From: Actinomadura rupiterrae
GTDB taxonomy: Bacteria > Actinomycetota > Actinomycetes > Streptosporangiales > Streptosporangiaceae
Assembly: GCF_024172125.1 (NCBI RefSeq)
Contig: NZ_JAMZEA010000005.1
Coordinates: forward strand, 744,001-808,000
DNA: 64,000 bases
Reading direction: 5' to 3'
The notes below the pieces were generated by a model. The model was given only the letters and a program-made list of their open reading frames with translations, did no database searches and had not been told where the DNA came from. The position numbers and the translations under genes were made by a program. Positions 35,863 through 45,844 of this stretch are shown piece after piece (the stretch's first letter is position 1; every line of letters starts with the position of its first letter).

Positions 35863-37065
35863 TCAGGTGAGGTCGCGGACTACGGCGTCGGCGAGGAGGC
35901 GGCCGCGCAGGGTGAGGACGGCGCGGCCGTCGCGGACGGGTTCGAGCAGGCCGTCCGCGACCAGGCTCCGGACGGACCGCTCGTCCAGCAAGTCCACCGG
36001 GCAGCCGTCCGCGAGGCGCAGTTCCAGCATGATCCGCTCGATGTGCCGGTCCTCGTCGCCGAGGATCTCGCGCGCGTGCGCGGGAGTGACGCCCTCGGCC
36101 AGCCGGGACGCGTAGGCCGCCGGGTGCTTCACGTTCCACCAGCGCGTGCCGCCTACGTGGCTGTGCGCGCCGGGGCCGACCCCCCACCAGTCCGCGCCCG
36201 TCCAGTAGAGGACGTTGTGGCGGCACTCGGCATCGGCGTTCCGCGCCCAGTTGGAGATCTCGTACCAGTTCAGGCCGTGCGCGGACAGCAGCTCGTCGGC
36301 CATCAGGTAGCGGTCGGCCATCGCGTCGTCGTCCGGCGCGGCCAGCTCGCCGCGCCGGACCTGCGCGGCCAGGCGCGTGCCGTCCTCCACGATCAGCGCG
36401 TAGGCCGAGACATGGTCGGGCTCACACGCGAGCGCCGCTTCCAGGGACGCGCGCCAGTCGTCGTCGCTCTCCCCCGGCGTCCCGTAGATCAGGTCCAGGT
36501 TGACGTGCTCGAACCCGGCGGCGCGCGTCCATTCGACGACCTGGGGGACGCGTCCGGGCGTGTGCGTGCGGTCGAGCACCTTCAGGACGTGCTCGCGCGC
36601 GCTCTGCATGCCGTACGAGACGCGCGTGAACCCGACCTCGCGCAGGCGCGCGAGGTACGCCTCGTCCACGGACTCGGGGTTCGCCTCGGTCGTGACCTCC
36701 GCCCCCGCGGCGAGCCCGAACTCCTTGTCGATCGCCTCCAGGACGCGGCCCAGGTCGTCCGGCGAGAGCAGCGTGGGCGTGCCGCCGCCGACGAAGACCG
36801 TCTGGACGGGCAGGTCCGCGTCGCCCAGCACCCGGCGGGCCATCCGGACCTCGGCGACCGCGGTCTCCGCGTAGGAGTCGCGGCTCGCGCCGGGGCCGAG
36901 CTCGGTGGCCGTGTAGGTGTTGAAGTCGCAGTAGCCACAGCGGGTCACGCAGAACGGCACGTGGACGTAGAACGCGAACGGGCGCTCGCCGAGCCCCGCG
37001 AGGGCGCTGCGCGGCAGCGTCCCGTCTGCGGGGACGGGATCTCCGTCGGGAAGGGTCGAGGGCAC
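35863..37065 (-). CDS. hemW: Radical SAM heme chaperone HemW
   Basis: A radical-SAM protein related to oxygen-independent coproporphyrinogen oxidase that delivers heme in respiratory maturation. The 400 residues show the iron-sulfur motif CVTRCGYC (Cys39, 43, 46), the SAM-binding GGGTPTLL, EANPESVD, SYGMQSAREHVLKVLDR and DLIYGTPGESDDDW. A C-terminal HemN-like helix region follows from about residue 300. The start is the GTG at 37065 behind TGAGGG. The fourth cysteine typical of true HemN (CxxxCxxCxC) is absent, which supports HemW. It sits upstream of hrcA-dnaJ in the conserved order, here separated by an array and two genes. Confidence 0.93.
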   Translation of the reverse strand: MPSTLPDGDPVPADGTLPRSALAGLGERPFAFYVHVPFCVTRCGYCDFNTYTATELGPGASRDSYAETAVAEVRMARRVLGDADLPVQTVFVGGGTPTLLSPDDLGRVLEAIDKEFGLAAGAEVTTEANPESVDEAYLARLREVGFTRVSYGMQSAREHVLKVLDRTHTPGRVPQVVEWTRAAGFEHVNLDLIYGTPGESDDDWRASLEAALACEPDHVSAYALIVEDGTRLAAQVRRGELAAPDDDAMADRYLMADELLSAHGLNWYEISNWARNADAECRHNVLYWTGADWWGVGPGAHSHVGGTRWWNVKHPAAYASRLAEGVTPAHAREILGDEDRHIERIMLELRLADGCPVDLLDERSVRSLVADGLLEPVRDGRAVLTLRGRLLADAVVRDLT

Positions 37066-37555
37066 CCCTCAAGTCTGCCCGGCCCCTGCCCCTGCCCCTG
37101 CTCAGACCGTCCGCCACCGCGGCCCCATGATCAAGCCACCGCCCGAACCGCCCCCGCCCGAACCGGGCCAGCGCCGCCCGGCCAGCACCGTCCAGGCAAG
37201 CGCCGTCCGGGCCAACGCGGACCAGGCAAGCGCGGTCCAGGCCAACGCAGCCCAGGCGAACGCGGTCCAGGCCAACGCGGACCGGGCCAACGCGGACCGG
37301 GCCAACGCGGACCGGGTCAGCGGGAGCCGGGCCAGCGCGGGGCGGGCCAGCGCGGTCCAGGCCAGCGCAGGTCGGGCAAGCCCCGTCCAGGCCAGCGCGG
37401 GCCAGGCCAACGCGGGTCGGGGCAGCGCGGTCCAGGCCAGCGCGGGCCAGGTCAGCGGGAGCCGGGCAAGCGCCGTCCAGGCCGGCGCGGGCCAGGCCAG
37501 CGCGGACCGGGTCGGCGCGGGGCGGGTCAGCGCGGGCAGGGCGGGCAGGGCGGGG
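37066..37555. repeat. Exact 15-bp tandem array, 24 units, between the YezG-like gene and hemW
   Basis: From 37181 to 37540 the sequence is 24 consecutive units of exactly 15 bp (GCCAACGCGGACCGG at 37271, 37286 and 37301 are identical). Typical variation is GCCAGCGCGGNCCAG. Since 15 is a multiple of three, all frames give pentapeptide repeats, but none has a convincing start or a ribosome-binding site. 37066-37180 holds nothing else that I recognise. Confidence 0.9.
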
Positions 37556-38017
37556 TTAGTGGACGGAGGGGCCGGCTTCGCGGAGCTTGGCGCGGAGCCA
37601 TTCCGGGATGTGCTCCTCGGTGCGCGGGAAGCGGTCGAAGTCGATGCGGTAGGCGGACGGTCCGAGCGGCGGGGTGAAGTCGGGCTCGCCGTCGTAGTCG
37701 AACTCGGCGCTGAACCGCCCGGAGCGCTCGACCGACAGCTTCGCGGTGAACCAGGCGCCCTTGTCGCGCCGGTACATCGCGCGGCGCAGCTCGTCCATCC
37801 GGCCGACGGCCTGGCCGGGCGGCATCGCGGTGCGGGTCCGGCCGTCCGGCTCGACGATCTCGAAGGTGGCGCTGTCGATGCCGACCGTCGCGCGGAACTC
37901 CAGCCCCAGCCGCTCCCACTCCCCCTCCCCCTGCGCCGCCGACCGCAGCGCGCGGACGGCGCCGTTCACCGCCTCCCGCTCGCGCGGGCTGCGGAGAACC
38001 TGCTCGGAGTTGGTCAC
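37556..38017 (-). CDS. YezG-like (immunity-type) protein
   Basis: A 153-residue cytoplasmic protein. The start is the GTG at 38017 (VTNSEQVLRSPRERE) with GGAGGTTCCACC upstream. The central part, ELRRAMYRRDKGAWFTAKLS and SGRFSAEFDYDGEPDFTPP, resembles the YezG/DUF600 immunity family, in which a Trp-Tyr/Phe strand and an acidic FDYD loop are conserved. Many actinobacterial homologues stand alone, without a toxin gene, as here. The C-terminus TEEHIPEWLRAKLREAG is a conserved helix. The 15-bp array begins right after its stop. Function as an immunity protein is only by resemblance. Confidence 0.6.
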   Translation of the reverse strand: MTNSEQVLRSPREREAVNGAVRALRSAAQGEGEWERLGLEFRATVGIDSATFEIVEPDGRTRTAMPPGQAVGRMDELRRAMYRRDKGAWFTAKLSVERSGRFSAEFDYDGEPDFTPPLGPSAYRIDFDRFPRTEEHIPEWLRAKLREAGPSVH

Positions 38018-38267
38018 GGTGGAACCTCCGGACGAGACGGGAGCGGCGGGCACGGCGGACGCGACCCGCGCCCCGGACCGGCCGGGACCTGCGGCGAGAC
38101 CGTCCAGACGACGGTACCGACATATCGGCCCAGGCCAAGCTCCGCCCGCCGTGTCGCGGCCAACCCGCGCCGCCGGACCGCCGGACAGTCCCGGACATCC
38201 CGCCTTGATCACCGCGAAGGCACTCCGCCGCGCCGCACCGGCCCCGAGGGCGGATAGGGTCAGCGGC

Positions 38268-39137
38268 GTGGGACGGGAACGGGGGCTGGTGCCGGCGCGG
38301 GTGACGCTGCGCGGCGACGCGGACGGCTGGAGCTTCACGGTCGTCTCCGAGTGCGGCCGGTCGGACCGCGAGGAGCTGGCCGGGCCCGGCGTGCGCTGGC
38401 AGACCGGCGTCCGGCGCGGCGACCGCGAGCCGCCGTGGTGGTCCGGGCACCTCGCCGAGGTCGCGGACGGCCTGCGCGTGCTCGCCGCCCGCCGGCTCAC
38501 CGACCGGACCTTCGCCGAGCTGGGCGTCGAGGCGGAGGTCTCCTGGTTCGCCGTGCGCGACCCGTTCGAGTGGGAGGGCCTGGTCACGCTGCGCGACCCC
38601 GACCCGGCGCGGTTCCCCGGCGAGGTCCCGCCGTTCGTGGTCACCTTCCAGCCCGGCCGCGGCGCCCTGCTGCCGGACGACCACCTGCTGTTCTCCACCG
38701 AGGCCGCCGACGCCTGGACGACCCTCGCCTCCGTCGCCGGCCGCGTCGGCACCGATCCGCCGCGGTCGTCCTTCCTATGCGGCTGGTCGGCGCACCGCAG
38801 CATCCAGGTCGGGCGCGGCGTCCTGTCGCTGTCCACCCAGACCGGCTCGGACGGCGTGGAGCGGCTCGGCGAGGTCTGCGTCCGGCGCCCGCCCGGCTGG
38901 GGCGGCAACCCCGAGCTGCGCCCCCGGCTGGACGGCATCGACCTGCTGGACGAGCCCGCCGCCGACGTCGTCGGCCTGTTCCGGGAGCTCGGCCACGAGA
39001 TCGTCGAGCACGGGCGGATCGTGAACGTCCCCGCGATGGGCCTCGTCCTGTCCCGCCCGGACGACGCACCGGAGTCCTTCGCCTTCGCCGGGGCGACGCT
39101 CATCTTCCCCGAACTCCTCGCCGACGGCTTCCGCTGA
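38268..39137 (+). CDS. Conserved hypothetical protein
   Basis: A 289-residue cytoplasmic protein I cannot assign to a family. The GTG at 38268 (VGRERGLVPARVTLRG) follows TAGGGT by seven bases, so a leaderless start is likely. The first half reads as mixed alpha/beta (WSFTVVSECGRSDREELAG, PPWWSGHLAEVADGLRVLA). The second half has SFLCGWSAHRSIQVGRGVLS and ends with a helical GLFRELGHEIVEHGRIV. GC-rich third positions and lack of stops support real coding. It has no signal peptide or membrane segment and diverges from the YezG-like gene across a 250-bp gap. Confidence 0.75.
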   Translation: MGRERGLVPARVTLRGDADGWSFTVVSECGRSDREELAGPGVRWQTGVRRGDREPPWWSGHLAEVADGLRVLAARRLTDRTFAELGVEAEVSWFAVRDPFEWEGLVTLRDPDPARFPGEVPPFVVTFQPGRGALLPDDHLLFSTEAADAWTTLASVAGRVGTDPPRSSFLCGWSAHRSIQVGRGVLSLSTQTGSDGVERLGEVCVRRPPGWGGNPELRPRLDGIDLLDEPAADVVGLFRELGHEIVEHGRIVNVPAMGLVLSRPDDAPESFAFAGATLIFPELLADGFR

Positions 39138-39310
39138 CCGACCGGTCACCGCTGGTCCGGCGCGGAGCCCGACCGGATCTGCGCGCGGCCCGACCGCGCG
39201 GTCGGGCCGAGCTGACCGGGCGGTCATTCTCCGGTTCCCCACGAAGCCGACACGCTTCGGGGACCTTCCTTTCACCGGGCCGCAATCAGCCGCCCTTAGC
39301 TTCGCCGCTC

Positions 39311-40717
39311 ATGGACACTCGTCTGCGCCACCTCACCCTCGGCCTCGCGGCGGGCCTCGCCGCCGTCCCCCTGGTCAGCGCCGTCCCGGCGAACGCCGCG
39401 TCCGGGCTGGTCCTGGAGCGGTCCGGCCCGGCCCGCTCGGTCTCCTTCACCGCCGCCCGCGACGGCGAGGCGCTGCTCGGCCTGACCGTCGCCGCGCCCG
39501 GCGTGTCCTGGGCGCGCAAGGGCGCGGAGGCCGCCCTCGTCGCGGTCTCGGTGGACGGACGGCACGTCACGGACCTGCTCGTCCCGGCCGCCGGCCCGAC
39601 GCCGCGGACGCTCGGCCTCGGCGGCGTGCGGCACGGCAGGCACAAGGTCACGTTCCGGTTCGCGAAGGGCTCGGCGCCCGCGGCCCGGCGCGTCCTGCTG
39701 TCCAAGCCGAAGGTGCGCCAGCCGAAGGACGACCAGCTCGTCCTGCGCCACGCGCCGGTCGTGGTCGGCCGCACGCTCAACGCGACGGGCGGTCCGGGCG
39801 GCGACCCGTACCAGAACGCCTACACCGACGCGCCGCTGATCGCCTGGCACGAGACGCGGCCCGCCGCGACCCCCGGCCACAAGATCCTTGAGTACTCGGT
39901 GATCTGGAGCAACGAGGACGGCGGCACCGACACGCCCGCGCTGATGGCGCGCTGGGGCCGCACCACCGACATCGAGTGGGTGTACCGGGTCGAGGTGGAC
40001 GCCGCCGGGAACCGCGTCGCCGACACCGCCGTCTACCAGGCGCCCGAGCACCAGACCCTGAAGTTCACCGGACGGTACGAGGGCGACCACCCGGTCATGC
40101 AGACGTGCACGCTGAACAACAACATGTGCGACACGGTCACGCCGGACGCCGAGCTCCGCTTCCTGCTGGACACCACGTCCACCCGGCCGGACGACCGCGC
40201 CCGCGAGTACCTCATGGACCAGACCCCCTGGACGTACCGGATCACCGCCCAGGAGATGGACCGCGAAGGCAAGATCGAGAACCCGTCGTCCCCGGACACC
40301 CCGGCGGTCGGCGACCTGCGCACCTACCTCTACCTGGAGTTCTCCAAGACCACCGGCGCTCCGACCGGCACCGGCTCCGCGCCCGGTGTCAGCATCGGCG
40401 TCCGGCTGAAGAAGGACCCGGCGCGGCTGTACCGCTCCGACCACTCCGTCCCGTCCTGGTCGATCAGCCGGGACGGCTCGCCCGCGACGACCATCGAGCT
40501 TCCCGCCGGGACGACCGTCGCCGACATCGCGTCCGTCGAGGCCGTCCGGCAGCCCACCGGCGCCGGTGACAACGGCGCGTCCGCGACCGTGACCGCCATC
40601 CGCCGCGGCTTCTTCCTGGACCGCGACTACCTGCCGCAGTCCGGCTCCAGCATCACCTGGACGGGCTCGGTGACGGTCTCCCCGTCCACCCCGACCGCGC
40701 AAATCTGGCACTCCTGA
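39311..40717 (+). CDS. Large secreted protein of unknown function
   Basis: A 468-residue exported protein. MDTRLRHLTLGLAAGLAAVP continues into a signal peptide that ends near ANAASG. The mature part is Thr/Ser/Asp-rich and mostly beta-strand-like, with no recognisable catalytic motif. One disulphide pair is likely (TCTLNNNMCDTV). HETRPAATPGHKILEYSVIWSNEDGG and the repeated EVDAAGNRV style suggest a beta-sandwich binding or structural protein. The ATG at 39311 has a TTAGCT -10-like hexamer about 9 bp upstream and no ribosome-binding site. A perfect terminator follows. Confidence 0.85.
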   Translation: MDTRLRHLTLGLAAGLAAVPLVSAVPANAASGLVLERSGPARSVSFTAARDGEALLGLTVAAPGVSWARKGAEAALVAVSVDGRHVTDLLVPAAGPTPRTLGLGGVRHGRHKVTFRFAKGSAPAARRVLLSKPKVRQPKDDQLVLRHAPVVVGRTLNATGGPGGDPYQNAYTDAPLIAWHETRPAATPGHKILEYSVIWSNEDGGTDTPALMARWGRTTDIEWVYRVEVDAAGNRVADTAVYQAPEHQTLKFTGRYEGDHPVMQTCTLNNNMCDTVTPDAELRFLLDTTSTRPDDRAREYLMDQTPWTYRITAQEMDREGKIENPSSPDTPAVGDLRTYLYLEFSKTTGAPTGTGSAPGVSIGVRLKKDPARLYRSDHSVPSWSISRDGSPATTIELPAGTTVADIASVEAVRQPTGAGDNGASATVTAIRRGFFLDRDYLPQSGSSITWTGSVTVSPSTPTAQIWHS

Positions 40718-40724
40718 CCCCCCC

Positions 40725-40757
40725 GGCGATGCCCCGGCCCTCCACCGGGGCATCGCC
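40725..40757 (+). terminator. Perfect hairpin terminator after the secreted protein gene
   Basis: GGCGATGCCCCGG and CCGGGGCATCGCC form a 13-bp perfect stem with a 7-nt loop, starting 8 bp after the stop codon. Confidence 0.85.
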
Positions 40758-40884
40758 CCCGCCGCGCGGGATGCACAAGCGAACGGTCTTCGCGGCCGAA
40801 GGGTTTCGCGGTGCCCGGCATTCGCGAGCGGACGAGAACCGGCGGACGGACGGGCCTCGCGCTGCACCACGTCCGCGAGCGGAC

Positions 40885-40986
40885 GAGATTCGCGGACGCA
40901 CGAGATTCACGGACGCACGAGATTCACGGGCGCACGAGATTCACGGGCGCACGAGTGCGGCGAGCGCACAAGTGCGGCAGGCGCAC
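40885..40986. repeat. Six 17-bp tandem repeats
   Basis: Units start at 40885, 40902, 40919, 40936, 40953 and 40970, core GAGATTCACGGACGCAC, the last two diverged to GAGTGCGGCGAGCGCAC-like forms. The array sits between the secreted protein gene and the second DUF4870 gene. The rest of that 414-bp gap has no gene apart from the terminator. Confidence 0.9.
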
Positions 40987-41131
40987 GAGATCGGCGGGTG
41001 GGCGGGGTTACGGTCCGGCTTGGCGGGGGGTGGTGGCGGGGTGGGCGGAACCTTGGCGCGGGCGGGGGCGTCCTATCGGTCGTACACTTCTCGCCTCACC
41101 CCTTCGCCGCACCCCGGAGAGGACGCACCGC

Positions 41132-41743
41132 ATGGCCTACGGGCCTCCTCCTCAGCAACCCGGCCCCTGGCAGCAGCCGCAGAACGCCCAGCAATGGCAG
41201 CAGGGCGGACGCGACTGGCAGCAGCCGTCCCCGCAGAGCTGGCAGCAGCCCCCCGCAGGGCAGGGCTACCAGCCGCCGCCCGGCCAGGGCTACCAGCAGC
41301 AGCCTCCTGCGGGACAGGGCTGGCAGCAGCCGCCCGCCGGAGCCCAGGGCGGATGGCAGGGCGCGCCGCCCGCCAACGCTCCCGCTCCCGCCCCGGAGCC
41401 CGAGAACTACGGGGAGATCGGCTACGACGAGACGACGTGGGCGCTGATGGCCTACATCGGGCAGTTCCTCGTCACCATCGTCGCCCCGGCCGTCGTCTAC
41501 CTCGGCAAGGCGCGGCACCCGTTCGTCCGGCGGCATGCCGCGCAGGGCCTCAACATGGGCATCGCGTCCGTCGCGGTCTGGGCCGTCGGCGGCCTGATCT
41601 CCCTGCTGCTCCCGGCCGTCCTGTGGGTGCTGGTGCTGTTCTCGGCGGTCGAGATGGTCTTCCTGGTCTACGCGGCGCGCGCCGCCAACCGCGGCGAGTT
41701 CCGCCGGGTGCCGCCGTTCATCGCCTGGCCGCTGGTCAAGTAG
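41132..41743 (+). CDS. DUF4870-family membrane protein with Gln/Pro-rich N-terminus
   Basis: A 203-residue paralogue of the protein at 34197. The first 85 residues are a Gln/Pro/Gly-rich repeat region (QGYQPPPGQGYQQQPPAG, then GQGWQQPPAG), probably cytoplasmic and disordered. Three hydrophobic helices follow: LMAYIGQFLVTIVAPAVVYL, VAVWAVGGLISLLLPAVLWV and VLFSAVEMVFLVYAARAA. The DUF4870 marker HPFVRRHAAQGLN sits between the first two, and the C-terminus is RVPPFIAWPLVK. The ATG at 41132 has GGAGAGGACGC upstream. Its stop overlaps the convergent Uma2 gene by 8 bp. Confidence 0.88.
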   Translation: MAYGPPPQQPGPWQQPQNAQQWQQGGRDWQQPSPQSWQQPPAGQGYQPPPGQGYQQQPPAGQGWQQPPAGAQGGWQGAPPANAPAPAPEPENYGEIGYDETTWALMAYIGQFLVTIVAPAVVYLGKARHPFVRRHAAQGLNMGIASVAVWAVGGLISLLLPAVLWVLVLFSAVEMVFLVYAARAANRGEFRRVPPFIAWPLVK

Positions 41744-42539
41744 CCGGGTCGGGCTCGTCGCCGGGCGGGGCGGGCAGGATGGTCATCGTGCCGGGCTCGC
41801 CCGCCTCCTGGTCCAGCCGGACGACCCGGTCGGGGTAGGCGCGGCGCGCGATCTCGACGTCCCGGTCGTCCCACTCGCCGTAGAAGACGGGGCAGCCGCC
41901 CCACAGCTCGACCTTCTCCGCGCCGGTCGGCCAGCGGTGGCCGAACGCGTCGATGAGGATCGGGTCCTCGCCGTGCGGCAGGTCGGGGCCGACGCGGCGG
42001 CCCGCGCCGTCCGGGCCGGTGGTCGGGTCGGTGGTCGCGGACGCCGGGTCGGGCACGGCGGGGCTCCTTCGGGGGGCGCTGCGGCGGGGCAGCCGGTCGA
42101 AGATCTGGTCGGGGGCGAGCTCGATGTCGAACGGGACGGTCAGCTTCGCGGAGCGGCCCCAGGTGACCAGGGCGCGCTCGGCGTACCGGCCGTCCCCGTC
42201 CAGCTCGAACACCTGGAACCCGGGCTCGTCGCCGCGCAGGTCGACGATCCAGTAGGCGGCGACGCCGGCGCGCTCGTACAGGTCGCGCTTGGCGCCGAGG
42301 TCGGCCGCGCGGGACGCCGCGGAGGCGACCTCCACCGCCAGCAGCGGCGCGCCGCGGATGAACCACAGGTCGCCCTCGGCCTGCTCCTTGCGGAAGACCA
42401 TCAGGTCGCTGCGCAGCCACGTGTCGTCGGAGAGGCGGGCGCCGAAGCCCGTGAGGGACTCCTGGCCGCCGAGCTGGGCGAGGCCGACCGGGACCACCAG
42501 ATCGGACACCAGAACCTGGTGCAGGAGGGTGTGCGTCAC
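41736..42539 (-). CDS. Uma2-family (DUF820) restriction-endonuclease-fold protein
   Basis: A 267-residue protein of the Uma2 family, which has a PD-(D/E)XK nuclease fold but mostly unknown activity; families are often expanded in actinomycetes. Visible core motifs are LRSDLMVFRKEQ (Asp), LLAVEVASAASRAADLGAKRDLY (Glu-x-Ser and Lys of the active site) and GVAAYWIVDLRGDEPGFQVF. The C-terminal 110 residues are a Pro/Asp-rich extension with a second small module (HRWPTGAEKVELWGGCPVFY), longer than usual. The GTG at 42539 is the start. No partner gene is evident. Confidence 0.85.
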   Translation of the reverse strand: MTHTLLHQVLVSDLVVPVGLAQLGGQESLTGFGARLSDDTWLRSDLMVFRKEQAEGDLWFIRGAPLLAVEVASAASRAADLGAKRDLYERAGVAAYWIVDLRGDEPGFQVFELDGDGRYAERALVTWGRSAKLTVPFDIELAPDQIFDRLPRRSAPRRSPAVPDPASATTDPTTGPDGAGRRVGPDLPHGEDPILIDAFGHRWPTGAEKVELWGGCPVFYGEWDDRDVEIARRAYPDRVVRLDQEAGEPGTMTILPAPPGDEPDPAT

Positions 42540-42648
42540 AACGGACAGTGTCGCCCTCGCGGCACCGCGTCACCACCGCTTTCGCCAAAGCCGCATCACC
42601 CGGCGGACAGCCCGGCGCCGCCCACCTGATCCGGCCCGTCCGACGATG

Positions 42649-42732
42649 CCTTGAGAGCCCGCCGTAACGGCGCGACAGCGGGACGGTCTTGAGGAGCCGC
42701 CGCTGCGGCGGGGCAATCTTGAGGACGCGCCG
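42649..42732. repeat. Degenerate repeats downstream of lepA
   Basis: TCTTGAGGAGCC, TCTTGAGGACGC and CCTTGAGAGCCC recur about 30-40 bp apart, and CCGTAACGG occurs near 42661 and again near 42731. These border the cleaner 18-bp array at 42733-42786. Confidence 0.55.
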
Positions 42733-42779
42733 TAACGGAGCGGCCGCTTCCTACAGGGCGGCCGCTTCTCAGCGAGCGG

Positions 42780-42786
<7 letters not shown>
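42733..42786. repeat. Three exact 18-bp repeats spanning the lepA stop codon
   Basis: On the minus strand the units read GAAGTAGCCGCTCGCTGA, GAAGCGGCCGCCCTGTAG and GAAGCGGCCGCTCCGTTA. The first contains the lepA stop (TAG after AAGAAG). In the next two copies TAG is replaced by CGG. The palindromic GCGGCCGC cores also let the last two units fold into a hairpin (42739-42766). Confidence 0.9.
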
Positions 42787-44630
<1,844 letters not shown>

Positions 44631-44756
44631 CGGGATCCGTTCGCAAACTCACTGGTGGACAGGACGTGGCAGACTCTCACTACCGCCTTCCATGGTCCCA
44701 TGTCCCCGGGGATGCTCGGTGCATCGGCCCCGAGCGCCCTTTTCGGGCGCCGTGGT

Positions 44757-44785
44757 TTGGGGCGGTGGCGGCGGATTGGTAAGCT
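44757..44785 (+). promoter_or_regulatory. rpsT promoter
   Basis: TTGGGG at 44757-44762 and TAAGCT at 44780-44785 are 17 bp apart, upstream of rpsT, leaving a 5' leader of about 125 nt. A short GCGCCC/GGGCGC hairpin precedes it (44734-44750). The leader gives room for S20 autoregulation, but no site can be named. Confidence 0.5.
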
Positions 44786-44915
44786 GTGCGACTGCGTGTG
44801 GCGTAGCGTCGTGCCGAGGGGCACCGTCCGCCCCGTTCAACGTTCGTACAATCTCGGGCGCGCGGTCGTCGCGTGCCGGGAACCAGGATCGCAACCAAGG
44901 CTGAGGCACTACGAC

Positions 44916-45182
44916 GTGGCTAACATCAAGTCCCAGATCAAGCGGAACAAGCAGAACGAGAAGGCTCGCCTGCGGAACAAGGCCGTCAAGTCCGAGCTGA
45001 AGACGGCGATCCGCAAGTTCCGCGAGGCCGCCGAGGCCGGCGACACCGAGGCCGCCGTCGCCGCGCAGCGCGCCGCCGCCCGCAAGCTCGACAAGGCCGT
45101 CAGCAAGGGCGTCATCCACAAGAACCAGGCCGCCAACCGCAAGTCGGCGATCGCCAAGCGCGCCGCCGAGCTGGCCAAGTAA
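44916..45182 (+). CDS. rpsT: 30S ribosomal protein S20
   Basis: An 88-residue, very basic, all-helical 30S subunit protein that binds 16S rRNA helices 9 and 44. [20 protein letters not shown] at the start and [20 protein letters not shown] at the end are the conserved S20 ends. The GTG at 44916 has TGAGG about 10 bp upstream. Reading frames that extend leftwards cross the lepA gene antisense and are not real. A strong terminator follows at 45204. Confidence 0.97.
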   Translation: MANIKSQIKRNKQNEKARLRNKAVKSELKTAIRKFREAAEAGDTEAAVAAQRAAARKLDKAVSKGVIHKNQAANRKSAIAKRAAELAK

Positions 45183-45203
45183 GGCCACCTCCCAGGCACT
45201 TCA

Positions 45204-45243
45204 CGACGAGGCCGTAGTCCCACCCGGGACCACGGCCTCGTCG
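45204..45243 (+). terminator. rpsT terminator
   Basis: CGACGAGGCCGT and ACGGCCTCGTCG pair perfectly, and inside them GTCCC/GGGAC extends the stem across mismatches around a CAC-like loop. It begins 22 bp after the rpsT stop. Confidence 0.85.
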
Positions 45244-45280
45244 GCGTATGTGAAGGGACGGCGCGGATACGGCGGCGGCT

Positions 45281-45844
45281 ATGGACGAGCGCCGCCTGGT
45301 GAAGATCTCGAAGTACCTCGCCAAGCACCTGCGGCACCGTCCGGAGCGGATCGGCCTGTCCCTGAGCGAGGACGGCTGGGCCGACGTGGACGACCTGCTC
45401 GCGGCCGCCCGGCGGCACGGCTTCCCGATCACGCGCGCCGAACTGGAGCACGTCGTCGCGGCCAACGACAAGCGGCGCTACGCCTACGACGGCCGCCGGA
45501 TCCGCGCCAACCAGGGGCATTCGGTGCCGGTGGAGCTGGGTTTGCCGAGCGTCCCGCCGCCGCCCGTCCTCTTCCACGGGACGGTCCGGACGTCACTCGA
45601 CGCGATCATGGCCGAGGGGCTGCTGCCGATGCGGCGGCACGCCGTCCACCTGTCCTCCGACCGCGCGACCGCCGAGCGCGTCGGCGCGCGCCGCGGCGTT
45701 CCGGTCGTCCTGGCCGTCGCCGCCGCCGAGATGGCCGCGGACGGCCACGACTTCCACCTCAGCGAGAACGGCGTGTGGCTCGTGGCCCACGTCCCGCCGC
45801 GCTACCTGACCCGCCTTCCGCAAGATCAGCGCGAATCATCCTGA
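45281..45844 (+). CDS. kptA: RNA 2'-phosphotransferase (Tpt1/KptA)
   Basis: Removes an internal 2'-phosphate from RNA, transferring it to NAD+ to give ADP-ribose 1",2"-cyclic phosphate. The 187-residue protein starts with the conserved KISKYLAKHLRHRPERIGL (catalytic Arg18-His19) and continues with DGWADVDDLL. The C-terminal ADP-ribosyltransferase-like lobe has VLFHGT, RHAVHLSSD and ENGVWLV. The ATG at 45281 is preceded by a GGCGGCGG stretch, not a strong site. Bacteria that lack intron-spliced tRNA still carry KptA, presumably for RNA repair or NAD-linked nucleic acid modification. Its end overlaps the convergent HAD-like gene. Confidence 0.92.
   Translation: MDERRLVKISKYLAKHLRHRPERIGLSLSEDGWADVDDLLAAARRHGFPITRAELEHVVAANDKRRYAYDGRRIRANQGHSVPVELGLPSVPPPPVLFHGTVRTSLDAIMAEGLLPMRRHAVHLSSDRATAERVGARRGVPVVLAVAAAEMAADGHDFHLSENGVWLVAHVPPRYLTRLPQDQRESS

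Noticed and set aside
37127-37560. Plus-strand frame starting [15 protein letters not shown] with pentapeptide repeats
   Set aside because: It continues antisense into the YezG-like gene and all frames of a 15-bp array are repetitive; no start signal.
34977-41000. CRISPR arrays
   Set aside because: The repeats are contiguous tandem units without spacers, units vary, and no cas genes are present.
42739-42766. AGCGGCCGC/GCGGCCGCT hairpin as lepA terminator
   Set aside because: The symmetry comes from the palindromic core of two adjacent 18-bp repeat units; it may still fold, but I do not list it as a terminator.
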